Shown in pieces: positions 1 to 11,300 of a stretch of DNA of 64,000 bases. A program made the translations under genes and the position numbers. A model generated the notes under the pieces. The model saw only the letters and a list, made by a program, of their open reading frames with translations. It did no database searches and was not told the DNA's origin. Origin of the DNA: Marsupella aquatica. Taxonomy: Eukaryota; Marchantiophyta. Position 1 is the stretch's first letter, and each line of letters opens with the position of its first letter. Location of the stretch: assembly GCA_973895155.1 (NCBI GenBank), contig OZ316894.1, positions 8,246,001 to 8,310,000 of the forward strand, read 5' to 3'.

Positions 1-127
1 GAGTTCAAGGCTATTGAGAAACAAGGGAAACAAAGTAGATCTGGAAAACTAAGACAAAAAGTATACGGTCCCTTGGGTATATTCAGAGAAAAAAACAACA
101 ACTATATCTTAGGAACAGAGGTTAACT

Positions 128-1216
128 TTGATTTGGATTGAATGTGCAGATAAAATAATGGCGACATCTTGGATTATTGTCGGTGAAACCGTAGGTTTGT
201 GCATATCAAATAAAATGGTTGCGAAGGGTATCATTCAAAGTGTGGATCCATCTCGGATTTGCCATAATGTTCCTCTTGGGCCTCTTCAAGTTCTTGTTAC
301 TTTGAAAGAAGTATTTGATGGGGAAATTCAATGGGATCATGGTGAAAGCTTGGCTGACATGATAGGATCTTTTCTAGTCTGGAAAAAAGGTCAACTTCAG
401 CAACTTGAAATGGTTACTAGATACCTACCTAATACCTCATACAAGAATGGAGCTTCAACGAGCAATGGAAGTGATACCAGCCAACCAGAGATCTCAAATG
501 AGAATGAAGCTCAAGGAAACCAACCGGAGTGGTCAAATGAGAATGGAGTTGAATCTAGTGGAAATCCTCTTCGAATTTCATCCACAAGTTTATGGATGGG
601 AATGGTTGTTAAAGTACTTGATGAAACACATTTTGCCTTTGCCATTGCAAGAGTAATGGCTGTTAATCCAGAAGTGACATTGGGAGATACTACTCTTCGA
701 AATACACATGTGGGAATCTTGATTGATGAATATATTCAAGGTGCAACCAATGATCACCTGAAACATAGAGATTGTTTGAGGGCATGGCCATTGGATAGGC
801 TCGTCACAAGTAACGGAAGGCTATTAGCCTCATTTTTTGTAGATGCAGAGGAGGAGGATCTAGATGCTTCAAGTCGAAAGAGATCATACATTCCAATAAC
901 CAGAAAAAGAAAACAACCTTCTCTTTCTTTGTCAAAGAAAGACAAGTCCCTTTCCAAAGAAGATGTGGAGGAAATCAGAAAACAGAAATGTTGCCTTCGT
1001 CAGTGCTGCCATCTTCTTGACCCTCATGTGGCAAGGGGGATTAGGGAGAACTATTGGGAGAAATCATTTGAGATGCGAAAAGAGTATGAGATCAATGCTA
1101 TTGTCAATATATTGGAACTATCTAATACTGAAAAACTAATCATCATTGAAGGGAAGGCAATATGCTTGGAGGGCATGGAGGATTTTGCACTCCAAAGGGC
1201 GAAGTCAATTCTATGA
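128..1216 (+). CDS. DUF7869-type transposase-like gene, element 1, N-terminal part
   Basis: This open frame gives 362 residues from a TTG; the true first exon may begin near position 150 (an ATG at about 159) or outside the window. Residues 15-95 resemble the repeated small domain seen in plant transposon proteins in which a 'VG..VG' strand is followed by a conserved W near 'GSFLVWKKGQ'; a second related block starts near residue 155. A basic KRKQ-rich stretch near residue 260 could be a nuclear signal. Near residue 290 a cysteine cluster 'KCCLRQCC' is shared with the equivalent position of element 2 (CCQSHC). The frame then runs out: homologous-looking sequence continues in the next frame from about 1146, so a 1-nt shift in a purine run near 1150 is needed. 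Function is inferred only from the downstream catalytic-like part. Confidence 0.6.
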   Translation: MIWIECADKIMATSWIIVGETVGLCISNKMVAKGIIQSVDPSRICHNVPLGPLQVLVTLKEVFDGEIQWDHGESLADMIGSFLVWKKGQLQQLEMVTRYLPNTSYKNGASTSNGSDTSQPEISNENEAQGNQPEWSNENGVESSGNPLRISSTSLWMGMVVKVLDETHFAFAIARVMAVNPEVTLGDTTLRNTHVGILIDEYIQGATNDHLKHRDCLRAWPLDRLVTSNGRLLASFFVDAEEEDLDASSRKRSYIPITRKRKQPSLSLSKKDKSLSKEDVEEIRKQKCCLRQCCHLLDPHVARGIRENYWEKSFEMRKEYEINAIVNILELSNTEKLIIIEGKAICLEGMEDFALQRAKSIL

Positions 1217-2088
1217 GCTCAGAAAGGCTGTGGGTAATGGGGTGAGGATAGCTTATCATGGAAACCAAGGAAAGAGAAGGATAACTGAACGAGTTTCTCA
1301 AGCCTATATGTCATTGCATGGGTTGATTGATGAGTGCGCAGATCTTCATCATGCAAAAATGAGGACGACTGCAGACAAGTCTCGACAAGTTTTAAAGGAG
1401 CTACCTACAAGTTATACTTGGGAAAGTATTAGGAACAAGCTCAATGCTACAAATTTAGAGCTTGGTCTTCAACCAATCTCCCAGTCCACATTGAGTATTT
1501 TACATCAAAAGTACTTCAAGGAAGTGACGATTCATAAGAAAGGCAATAACTTTTCCAAGTGTACAACTTGTAGTGAGTTGATGCAACGGAAAGCAAATCT
1601 GACCGGTGTGAAAGAAGAGATTGAGATTTTAAAGAGGGATGAAATCGCTCATCATCGTGATCATACTGAAGGCAGATTATTATATCACTCTTGGAGACGC
1701 CAGTCTGTTGATAATCCAAAACAGGTCTTATGCATAATTCATGATAAAATGGATCATTGTAAGACTGCACTACCAAGGATGCCCTTTTGTCCGAAAGAAG
1801 TGGATGGTGCGATTAAACTTCCAATTACCTTGACTGGTATTTTGACTCATGGCCATGGTCCAAAAGCTATTGCTCAATATAATGTTGGAGTGTGGGCACC
1901 TGATGCCAATGCCACAATTGGTTCACTTGACACAATACTTCGAATGTTGGAAAATCCAGAACCGATGATCAAATCTTTAGTGGAAGGGCCAGATTCCACA
2001 AAACTATTTGAAAACTTGCTTGAGGGGCAAGGACCTATATTGGAGGGAAAACTTCGTGAAGCATTTAAGGACGAAATATCAAATCTAG
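1146..2088 (+). CDS. DUF7869-type transposase-like gene, element 1, middle part
   Basis: The frame opens at 1146 and continues element 1 after the frame break. It has a helix-turn-helix-like region (about residues 85-120, 'ESIRNKLNATNLELGLQPIS'), a CxxC pair in 'FSKCTTCSEL', and the block 'IIHDKMDHCKTALPRM', which aligns by eye with 'VIDGMDQKKTRLPHW' of element 2; the second Asp is shared and is a candidate first metal ligand of an RNase-H-like fold. The exon ends at 2088: CTA-G before GTAATT joins in frame to CG-AAG at 2638 after TTTTTGCAG, giving a clean phase-1 junction. The ORF tail after 2088 is intron. Confidence 0.65.
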
Positions 2089-2637
2089 GTAATTATTTCA
2101 CTTCAATGCAAATAAGTGTTGTTATTTTTATGCCATATTCAGTATCAACCATGCTTCCTTTGTAAGTGATGTGACCTTCCAAGGTGTCAACCAGAGTTCA
2201 TTGTCAGTTGACATAAAGATTGTTATTATTCGCTCATGTGAGAGTCATTTTCTTAGGATATATCCTTGTTTGTTATTTTATGTGATAAGTGCAAACCATG
2301 GTTCATTGATAGTTTATTTCAAAGTATGAACCATTTTTTATTGTTAGTTTATTTGAGAGCACAAACCATGGTTCATTGTAACTAGCTTATTGAAAGTGTG
2401 ACCCATGGTTTGTTGTTAGTGTATGCAAAACTTAGTGAGAACCATGGCTTGAACCGTTAACTATTTATTTCAGACTCGAAACTATAGTTCATTTGAGTTT
2501 ATGTTCATAAATCGTTGCCCATGATGGTATATTATTGGTTATTCTATATGTCTAAGAAAATATGTAGGCTCTATGAAAATGTTTTGGCTCTAAATTAATT
2601 ATTGACCCTAATATATATGGTTCTTAAATTTTTGCAG
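2089..2637 (+). repeat. Element 1 intron with degenerate tandem repeats
   Basis: This 549-nt intron is bounded by GTAATT and TTTTTGCAG. Positions about 2190-2460 hold at least five diverged units built around 'aaccatggttcattg...agttta', spaced about 60 nt apart. Nothing coding is visible. Confidence 0.7.
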
Positions 2638-3935
2638 CGAAGTCACACTCATTGGATGCGTCTACTACCTTCAAGCCTCTTCCAAGAGTTTTGAAGTTAC
2701 AACTTGACAATTGTGCAGGAGATAACAAAAACATATATGTGTTGGGTTATTTGTCCCTACTGACGGCAAGAGATGTTTTTGAAGAGATTCATCTGGGATT
2801 TCTCATGGTCGGACATACTCATGAGGATGTTGATGCTATGTTTGGCCATTTCTCTGAAAGTTTAATGCGTAACCCAACCTATTCTTTGGCAGATCTAATG
2901 TCATTGTTAATGGGGGCAAGGACTCCACATCCAGTTCCCCATTTCGTGCAAGAGGTGCCCGATTTTAAATCATACTTGGAACCATACTTGCTTAAAGGAG
3001 GGGACTCATTGGTGGGGCATTTGCAACCACGACTATTTCGATTGTATGTGCGTGATGATGGTATGCCATGCCTTCAATACAAAATGAAATGCCAAGAGGA
3101 TGATTGGCTCCCAAGAGAAGGTATTGAGATGTGGTCGTGGACGGATGATAATAGTCCAAAACTTCCCGTAGGAGAACCAAAAAGATTACCAATGATAGAA
3201 ATGGCCATGGTAGAGGAGGTGCGACAAGGACTACATAAGCAAGTGAAATTTTTTAATTTTGTCTGCAATCGAACTACTTCAGAAGAAGGAAAGGGTAGAT
3301 GGGTGGCACTGATACAATACTGGAATCAAATTATCCATACTTTGGAGACAGAGGCGGTGCAATATAGATCTGGAGAGGAACACTTGGTTCATGGATTTTG
3401 GCCCATGTCAAAATGGAGAGATAGTGTTCCTTTGCAATACCGCAATGTGGCATGTGAGTTGGATGCAAAGATTGGGTATGTGGGACCAAGGAAAGACAAA
3501 CCTCGTGAAACTTTTAACCCAAGGGTAGATATCATGAAAGATAATTATATCTTGGTTCGGCCAGACACAGCTGACCTAGATATTTACCCAATTTATTTGG
3601 GCAAAGTGATTAGTAATGTGGAAGAAGGAGAGTTGAATGCCAACAATCAACTTGAACATGTGTGTATTGTGGAGTGGTATAGACCTTACATGCTAAGAAA
3701 ACGTGGTCAGCCAGAATATGAGCCACGACAGCGGTGGTTAGATTGTTGGAATCAACAATGGGAACGTGATCCAGGGTATTCCACTGAGACAATAAGTGTG
3801 AACACTGTACTATGGTGTTTCAAGGGACGGACCACAGCCAAAAGTGGCTTAGTTAGAATAGCAAAAAGTCATGCAATGAAAGCAAGAGACAATTTGAATA
3901 GATGCTTAGAGGATGAGGCAGCATCAACTTCATGA
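2638..3935 (+). CDS. DUF7869-type transposase-like gene, element 1, C-terminal catalytic-like part
   Basis: The exon begins after the acceptor at 2637 and is open to a TGA at 3933-3935. The two diagnostic blocks are 'LQLDNCAGDNKN' (about residues 16-27) and 'GFLMVGHTHEDVDAMFG' (about 48-64). I recall the pair from the uncharacterised domain DUF7869, found in mobile-element-like proteins of many eukaryotes. With the Asp in the previous exon they would supply a D-D-E/D set. The C-terminal 200 residues include a conserved-looking Trp-rich region ('DNYILVRPDT...YPIYLGKV...VCIVEWYRPY') resembling a small chromo/BAH-like reader. This exon has no stops or frameshifts. The role as a DNA transposase is inferred from family behaviour; termini and target duplications were not found. 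Confidence 0.7.
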
Positions 3936-4399
3936 TACTTAGACAGTGTAGTTTTATTAGTAGAAGGATAAGTAATTGTAAATCATCATCATCACCTTGT
4001 TATTTGGTTGATTTGACATATTAAAAAGGGGAGAGCAATTCTTCAATAAAATTCTTCTCTTCAACAATCACAAGAAAGCAACCTAGCATTGAATGATTTC
4101 CATATGTGGATGGTTATTCATGACTGGATCATGGATTATGCATTTCACTCTTACTAGTAAATTTATGCACATTAATGTGATTGCACACCTTGTACCACTT
4201 TATTCATTATTGGACCATGGATTGTGCATCTTTCATTCTAAATTGTGCATATTACAATAATTCTAATTATGACAATGTGTACCAATATATATGGTTTTTT
4301 GGTACATGCAAGTGTTAACTTAGTAATAATGAATTTATTTTGCTTAAATATGATTTAATTGTAATTTCAATCAATCCAAATTTCACTAATTGTCCAGTT
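3936..4399. other. AT-rich gap, no gene seen
   Basis: This is AT-rich sequence after element 1, with a poly-T-flanked stretch and several 'attatgcat/attgtgcat' echoes between 4130 and 4260. It contains no supported ORF. The copia fragment begins near its right edge. Confidence 0.5.
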
Positions 4400-6001
4400 T
4401 TATCTAAATAGGGGTTTTGAGTTGTTGACTATCCTATGGAACATGCTGGTTCCTGGGTGTCCCAATCTCATGTGCCATGTCTCGGTGATATCTTTGGTTT
4501 CTACCCCTAGGTTGTAACTTTGGTTTTGAGTGATGTAGAACCCTGAAGGGTGGGGAGAGATGGTTTCTCTAATGATTATCCCTCCTTCTGAGTGTGATGT
4601 TAGTTGCAATACTTCTTGTGAGTTTTGGGTGTTTGTTTGGATATGGTAGTTGTTGGCTCTAATATCTTGGAAACTTAAAAGGTTCCTTCTTGCTTTGGGG
4701 GCATATATGGCAGATGGGCATCTGATTATAGTGCCTCCCGGAAGAGTTAAGGTAGCTCTTCCGTGGCCTTCTTCTATTTGGCTTTCTCCGGTTATGGTGA
4801 TGATTTGCCTTTGTGAGGGGATAATTTTGTGGAAATATTTTCTATCTCGGAGGATAGTGTGTGATGTTGCGCTGTCTATGATGCATACATCTATATCCTC
4901 TAGGTCCATTGGGGGGTCTACCATATGAATTTCTGGTATAATCTCAGGTGATTCAAGGTAAACTCCATGGGTTTCATATTTTGATCCATCCAAACTTTGC
5001 TTGTAGAGTTTCACAAGATGGGCTGGGGCATGGCATACCTTTTGGGTGTGACCTTTTGTACCGCACCTGAAGCATGTGATTGAGCTGTTTGAGTTGTTTC
5101 TTGGCTTCTCTTGGTAGTTGTTGCGGCCTCGTTTCCATGTGTTCCTTCCTTGGGAGTTGTTTCTTCCACGGCCCCTTCCTCGGTTGCTGAATCTGCTGGA
5201 TCCTCCTCTGTAGGAGTAGTTTGATCGTCCTCGCATCATTCCTCTTCCCCTATATGAGCCTCTCCCCCTGAATTTACTTGTATTTCTATCATAAGGTGTG
5301 GTCATGTTAGCTTCTTTTTGTTTCTCGTTTATGATTAAGTTCGTCTCGGTTGTAGCAGGTATGGGGAGTGTACCCGGGGGTCTATCCTTTGCATTTGTCA
5401 TGAGTAGGATTGAGTTTTGTTCTGCCAAGAGCATGTGTGCTATTAATGCTGAGTATTTAGTGAATGCCATATTTCTATACTGGTTTGAGATTACTAAGTT
5501 TGTAGGGTGAAATGTTGCTAGTGTCTTTTCGATTTGTTGTTTATCATTCACTGGTTCACCGCACATTTGGAGTTCGTTCGAGATGCGGAACATCTCGCTG
5601 TTGTATAAGTCTACCGTTTTGAAATCTTGCACTCTTAAGGTTACCCATGCTTGTAGCGCGTTTGGTAAGTTTATAGTTGTTATGTGTTCAAATCTCTCTT
5701 TCAATGCATTCCATAGGAGCCTTGGGTTGTATATCGTCTTGTATTGTTGTTTTAATGGTTCTACTAAGTGGTGTCTTAGTAGGACTAATGCTTGTGCCTT
5801 CTGGTATTGATCCACCCCAATATCCGTATGTATGGTTTCTGGGATCCTCTTTGCCGTGAGGTTGACCTCCACGTCTATTGTCCAATCATTGTAGTTCTTC
5901 CCGTCAATTCTCAGTGCTGGGAATAACAGTTTCTCCATTGCCATCTTGGGGCTAATATGGGCTCGTGAGGTGTCGGGTGGGTATAAGTTTCTATTGTGCA
6001 C
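4400..6001 (-). CDS. Ty1-copia gag-pol fragment (gag, zinc knuckle, protease, pre-integrase)
   Basis: This is a continuous 533-aa frame. Residues about 20-200 are a copia-type gag (UBN2-like) with 'LWNALKERFEH'. Residues 240-300 form an Arg/Gly/Asn-rich spacer (SYRGRGMMRGR). A CCHC knuckle 'CFRCGTKGHTQKVCH' is at about 310. The retroviral-type aspartic protease motif reads 'IIDSATSHTI', with DSA where DSG is usual, so the active site may be altered. The GAG-pre-integrase block ends the frame with 'ETWHMRLGHPGTSMFHRI'. Integrase core, reverse transcriptase, RNase H and the distal LTR are absent; the element is cut at about 4400 near element 1. No nonsense codon lies inside this frame, so the gag part looks younger than the other copia copy here. 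Confidence 0.9.
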   Translation of the reverse strand: MHNRNLYPPDTSRAHISPKMAMEKLLFPALRIDGKNYNDWTIDVEVNLTAKRIPETIHTDIGVDQYQKAQALVLLRHHLVEPLKQQYKTIYNPRLLWNALKERFEHITTINLPNALQAWVTLRVQDFKTVDLYNSEMFRISNELQMCGEPVNDKQQIEKTLATFHPTNLVISNQYRNMAFTKYSALIAHMLLAEQNSILLMTNAKDRPPGTLPIPATTETNLIINEKQKEANMTTPYDRNTSKFRGRGSYRGRGMMRGRSNYSYRGGSSRFSNRGRGRGRNNSQGRNTWKRGRNNYQEKPRNNSNSSITCFRCGTKGHTQKVCHAPAHLVKLYKQSLDGSKYETHGVYLESPEIIPEIHMVDPPMDLEDIDVCIIDSATSHTILRDRKYFHKIIPSQRQIITITGESQIEEGHGRATLTLPGGTIIRCPSAIYAPKARRNLLSFQDIRANNYHIQTNTQNSQEVLQLTSHSEGGIIIRETISPHPSGFYITQNQSYNLGVETKDITETWHMRLGHPGTSMFHRIVNNSKPLFR

Positions 6002-7106
6002 TTATTGTGGTTTGTAATCACTAGGAATGGAGTTTTGCACTTAGCTGTTTTTGTGTGGTATTTCTTCGATGGTAGACTTGTCCTTATGGTCTCAGGCAGA
6101 TCGTCTTCGTTTGCTCACAGGGAGGAGCTCCTCCTTTGATTCATCTTCTCGGTCTCCCGGTTCTCTTTCTGATTCTTCCTAGTTTCGTTCTTATGGGTCT
6201 CCATTCGAATCTGGTTCAATGGGGTCGATCGTTCTTACGCCGTCTTATCGTCTCTGGGTAATTCGTGAATCGTTTGCTGCTGTTCTGCTGGTCAATTGCT
6301 CAAGGCACCATTTTCCTTTTGATTGCTGTTCCGTGTTTCCTTCTTGTTTGTTTCGCTCGGGCCTGAGTGCAGATTGTGCTCCTGTCCTTATGAGTCCCCT
6401 TGCTTCCCTGCAGCTTTCTTTTGGTATCTACTTTTCTTCAGGTCTTGTCCCGGTATTGTTAGATTCTTTCTTCTTCGGTGGGGGGAATTGGGAATCGCTG
6501 CTTTTCGTTTTTTTTTCAATATAGCGTTTCTGAATCTGGGGATTTGTTTGTTTCGATTTTGAGTAATTACGATCGGATCCTGGTCCGGGCCTCGATTTTC
6601 TTCTTTTCCCTTCCAACGAGTTCCAGCTCTTGTTTATGGCTGAGGCTATTCTGCGTTCCTCTCCAGGTCCTGATCTTTGCTTTACCTTCGGGTTCGCGCT
6701 CCCTTCTATTGATTTCTCAATTTCTCTTATCTGTTTTTCAATTTCCCGTGTTTGGGGTTACTCCCAGATCGGTCTCTCCTGCTCTGCTGTCAATGTCTGT
6801 GTGACATCAGGTTTCGATCTGCGCTGGCCTGTCCTCCTTTGCTTTCTTTACTTCGTTTCTTTGATTACGACATTCCTTCTTGTCTGCTTCAATTTTGTCT
6901 TTCTCTCTTGTTTCCTTTCGTTTCAATTCATTTGCATTAGGCTGCGGCTGGCCCTTCGTGTTTCTGTTTTCTACTCGAGGTTTCTATCGAGAAATGGCCC
7001 TCAAATGTGGCCAAAAGTGCTCAACTTTTGGGAAAAACTCTTCGGATCTCCCCTTATGGTTTAGCACCTCTTCGTGAAAAAAAAATTTGCATTCGTGCTG
7101 ATAACG
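6002..7106 (-). other. Leader of the copia element between gag and LTR
   Basis: This is 1.1 kb of purine-rich sequence in the sense (minus) direction between the gag start and the LTR. Plus-strand ORFs here are low-complexity T/C-rich reading and look spurious. Next to the LTR the sense strand reads CGTTATCAGCACGA, a form that keeps the TATCAG core of initiator-Met tRNA primer sites. The leader is long for a copia element and could hold captured host 5'-UTR sequence. Confidence 0.5.
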
Positions 7107-7380
7107 TGTTGCAAACCATATACTCCAACAATGTAATGAATCTTATTCATGTGTCCAATATATATACATGAGGTAGTTGAGTTAGATCTTGGTTAGATCT
7201 TAACTCAGGTTAAGATATCTAATCCTAGTTAGGGTATAACATATAGTACTATTAGTTTAAAATTTAGGGTCCTCTATTGTCTATAGTAGCATGAGGGAAT
7301 AGTCATAGATGAGTTAGATCTTGGGCAAGCTAGAGCTAGTCCAAGATCCAATCACGTTGGAAAATAATCTTATCTAAACA
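7107..7380 (-). repeat. Copia 5' LTR (274 bp)
   Basis: Read on the minus strand, the LTR starts TGTTTAGATAAG at 7380 and ends GGTTTGCAACA at 7107, the TGTT...AACA ends usual for copia LTRs. A TATA-like 'tatatatac' lies inside at about 7160. The primer-site-like sequence abuts its inner edge. The second LTR is missing, so the target duplication cannot be tested. Confidence 0.75.
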
Positions 7381-7816
7381 GCGGGTGCTTTCTTAGTCGC
7401 ATATCCTTGTGCATTGTACGTTTTTTGCCTATTGAACCAAGAAGATGTGGCCAGTGTGGGTTTTGCCTTTCAGGTCAGAGTAATTTAAGGGTAAAAACAA
7501 GAAGCCTTAAGGGATGAGTCCAAAGCCTTATTTCTCTTTTCAAAATCTTCATGATATTAAAAAATGTATACCAAAAAACCACCAAAAAATGGTATGTATT
7601 TTCCAAACTAGACTCAAGAGAATTTTACCACCAAAATCTAAGCATATCTTATATGATATTCTCACAATTGTATAAACCTTGAAATATGCACTTTATAAAA
7701 GTAATCAAAATCAAACTCATCGATCAGAGTTTAAGTCAAACTCAAAGTTTTACAAAATATAACCCAACTTAAGCCCAAGTGGTTTCAAATGCTACGAGTC
7801 CCTCTATTTATCTAGT
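7381..7816. other. AT-rich spacer downstream of the methyltransferase gene
   Basis: No ORF is supported. It is AT-rich and lies between the copia LTR and the stop codon of the minus-strand ParB-methyltransferase gene, so it should contain that gene's 3' UTR and polyadenylation region. Confidence 0.5.
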
Positions 7817-8371
7817 CTAATCCAAAGGGACCGCTTCCCCTTCCTCGGTTCCGGAAGCCCCTGTCGTCAATTCTGGAACAATTGTGGCATCGTCAACCAC
7901 GCTATCCTCTCCGGCCTGAGGAATGTCTTCCTCACTCTCCTCATCCATCTCCCCCTGTCCGTCTTCCTCTTCAATGTTATCTGCAAGGTTAAGAATCCTC
8001 CCTTTCAACACACTGCTCTGTCGCTCGTCAATCTCAATGGCAACGCAATGTCTCCCCATGGCCAAGGAGGAGGTTGTCCCAGTCCCTGATCCTGAACAAA
8101 TATCCAAAACCCAGTCTCCAACCTGACTAAAATGACTCACTTCCCAATCTAACAATGCACGTGGTTTCTGATAAACATTCACTGCCTTGTTATCCCCGTT
8201 GTGTTTCAGCTTCTTAGTCACAGCTGCGCATACAACCACATTGTTCCTTGATTCATTTGTGTCAAAATTGAAGTGCTCCAATGACCGTTTACCATCCTGG
8301 CTGTGAAAGCCAATTGTAAAGCACTCAAAGTTGTTGTTCAATCTTGGTCCACCAGCATTCTTCACATTATC
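7817..8371 (-). CDS. ParB-methyltransferase exon 4: AdoMet-binding motif I and acidic tail
   Basis: The exon is open to a stop at 7817-7819. 'AGGPRLNNNFECFTIGF', 'QKPRALLDW' and 'GDWVLDICSGSGTGTTSSLAMGR' followed by 'CVAIEIDERQ' are clear N4/N6 methyltransferase motifs; 'AIEID' holds the acidic residue expected after motif I. The last 60 residues are strongly acidic. The acceptor is uncertain: the best-looking one (TTTTCAG, exon start at 8378) gives a stop in frame, whereas TTAAG (exon start at 8371) keeps the frame. The first would mean a 1-nt frame break. Confidence 0.65.
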   Translation of the reverse strand, partial: DNVKNAGGPRLNNNFECFTIGFHSQDGKRSLEHFNFDTNESRNNVVVCAAVTKKLKHNGDNKAVNVYQKPRALLDWEVSHFSQVGDWVLDICSGSGTGTTSSLAMGRHCVAIEIDERQSSVLKGRILNLADNIEEEDGQGEMDEESEEDIPQAGEDSVVDDATIVPELTTGASGTEEGEAVPLD

Positions 8372-11300
8372 CTTAACCCTGAAAAGTCACAAAAAGTCAA
8401 GGAGTTATTTAAACTGAGAAACATGGTTCATGAAATCATGAATAACTAATAGTTGTTTTTTTCAAAAACAAATATTTCTTACCACACAATTCTGGAACCC
8501 TCCATTACACTCCGCTTTCAAAACGGTCTTGATGGCCTCATATTGGTCAAGGCTGTGGTGAATGATAATACGCCACAACTTTGCAGTAGTAGCCACCTTG
8601 AACGATTGGACCATTTTTGTGATCTCCTCAGTTCCCCATCCAATAGTGTCTTCATGAAGACATCCAGGCAATGCAAACCCGTAGGGAATATCCACTAAAG
8701 CTAATGTGTAAGCCCGACCCGGAACCACCTCATGTAATCGCTGAGCATCATGAGTAAAAATATCATAGTGCACATCACCAAACTCTGGATGCTCAAACGA
8801 ATTTGGATGAAGTTCCCCCTCTTGGGTTTGCCGACTAGAAGTCTTCATGGATAGCCAATTTTGGGCTTGCACAATATGCGCATTGAATTTGTCCGGGAAT
8901 GACTTGAGATCTTTGCCTTCCTCATCTCCCTTCTTTTTCCGGGAGGTGGTATCTTTCTACAAAAAGGAACTGTAGAATTAGAAACAAGGATTCCAAATAT
9001 TAAATGAATTCAAACAATCATTCGAAGAAAGGTGACAGAATCTTACCCATGTTTGGAAAACAGGTACGAAATTCTTAAGCACATTGTCTGTGCAATGCTC
9101 AGGGTACTTGGTTTTACAACCTGACCAACTCTCCTCGTGTAGACACGTGAGGAAGGCCTTCTGCACCTGCATCTGAAATTTGTGTCGAGTAAATTCGTGA
9201 CCCATTTCCTGTAAAGAGAGTTCTTTAGTAAGAACTCTCTGTAACACTGGGCAAATCATATCAGGATCTTTCAAGGCCTGCATGTGTCTCCACTCTGTTA
9301 ATTTCATGTCCTCATAAGGCAATTTGGCATCTCTAGACTTAGAGACTTTCTTCTTGCCCTTGTCTCCTTTTTGACCTTTGATCTCACACATCTCCCACTT
9401 GTCACAAATCTGCCTCACAAATGACCACACAGGATCTTGTCGGAATGCCAACTGAAATAGGTTATCATTGGCATTAAGAACCTCAGCATCCTTTCGTACA
9501 CCCCAATCCTTGAGATTGATTTCAGTAGCACACTCTTTCTTGAAATCCTGGTTGGACGACAATCCATTCTCAACAAATCTCATGTGAATATAATTTACTC
9601 TCTGGATTGTCGTCATCTGTTGTCGAAATTCAGAATCAATATTGTGACTCCACGCCAGGTTTCTTGCCTCTTGCACACTCAATCCCGCAAATATCCAAGA
9701 TTGCACTCTCCAAAATGCCTTGTTGTTAGGGAACTGAAGAGCAAGGTCTGCTTTGGCACAGGCTGAATGGTTGCCCCCAATCACATAATAATGATAATCA
9801 GTTTTCCTTGAAAAATCAAAGTCTTGCCTAGTAGCACACTCCTTCGGATCCACCAAGAGGACAAACGGAGCTGCAAGTGGACTGGCACCTACAGTCTTCA
9901 TCCGCAAGGTCAATTGGGTCAAGAAATATGGTTCGATGTGTCGGACCTGGTAAATGGGCAAGCCCACAACCTTCTTGTGGTGCGTCCCATGGCTCCCTGA
10001 ACCCAAGAAACCCCCCAGCTCAAGCCGATTCCCGCAGGTTTCGTGCTTGGCGAGGCCGTTTCCGCGGCTTAGCGGCATGGGACGCTGCTAACCTTCTACT
10101 ACTACTATTAACATTTTACACACATATACTGGACAGATCCTTCATCGGGTCATGAGATACGTAGCCGGCCTAATATAGGCCTTCCCCTGTCTTCCCCTGT
10201 CTTCCCCTCCGTCTTGTTAGGTATGTTTGGATTCCGCCGCCAGAATGATCCCCAATAGGCTTGGTTAAGCCGCTAAGACCTCTCTTAGCTCGACACATCC
10301 AACTCTCACTCCCCTGCTTACTTTCCTTCCTTCTGTTGATGTGGGCACTCTTCACACAAGTTAATGCGACACACAAATAGCAAAATGACTCATTTTGACT
10401 GAGTCATACCATGCACTTGCCATACAAACAGTACATCTCATACACAAGTTCTGCGAACTAAGCCGTGAGGCCAACTCTATTCAGCTCTTAGGCATGAGGA
10501 AACATGAATATACACAAGGGTCACTGTATGACTAACCGAGAGCTTCTCGTACTACTTGATCCCAGCCCGGCTGGTGCAAACTAAAAACTTGCTAAAGAAG
10601 AGGCCCTGAGCTCCCCGCTGCCCAGGTACTTATCCTGGTAGTGGATCCGCCATTCTTTGCATCGTAAGCCTAATCTACTTAACAGTAATCTACTTGCCCG
10701 AATCTACCTATGTACAGCAAGGCAGGAGCACAAGTGTTGCTCCTACCAGTGGGACCGCAATCCCACTAAGCTAAGTGTCAGGGCCGCTCCTGGTTCTGAT
10801 CCTAATCCTAAACGTGGAGATCCGCGCCCGCCCTGCCCACTCACGCCTCCTCCCTCCACGTCCGCCCTCCCTAAAAGGAACGGCGCCCTTGCACCGTCAC
10901 GACACCGGTGGTGGATCCTTAATGGACGCCCCCAACGCTTCCTCCTCAGCCACTGCCGTAGGCTCATTCCCTGACAGATTACCTGCCCTTGACTGAGTCA
11001 ACTCTCCATCGGCCTGACTGGGTCCACCATCGGTGTCGGCATCGGCTCGAGAATCGGTTACGGCCTCAGCCTCGGCTACGGTCTCCCCGGCCTGCTCAAG
11101 AGGCGGATCTGGAATACTGGCCTCCTTACTGAGTAGTTCGGCTTGGGCCGCACCATCCCTACCTGTGATCATAGCGGGATCTATTGCCGTATTCATGTCG
11201 GAGGATGGTGCTGGTTCTACCTCTTTGGTCACCACGGCTTGTGGAGTCGGATTACTCCTTGACCCTGAAGGTTTCCGCTTTTTCTTCTTTTCTGGTTCGG

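Noticed and set aside
6219-7077. Several overlapping plus-strand ORFs opposite the copia leader
   Set aside because: They are Phe/Ser/Leu-rich readings of a T/C-rich strand, overlap in three frames and have no motif.
10078-10079. ATG at 10078 as the start of a separate ParB gene
   Set aside because: The 44 residues after it show no ParB likeness, whereas splicing 14655 to 9946 gives a continuous ParB-like strand-helix reading in phase 0.
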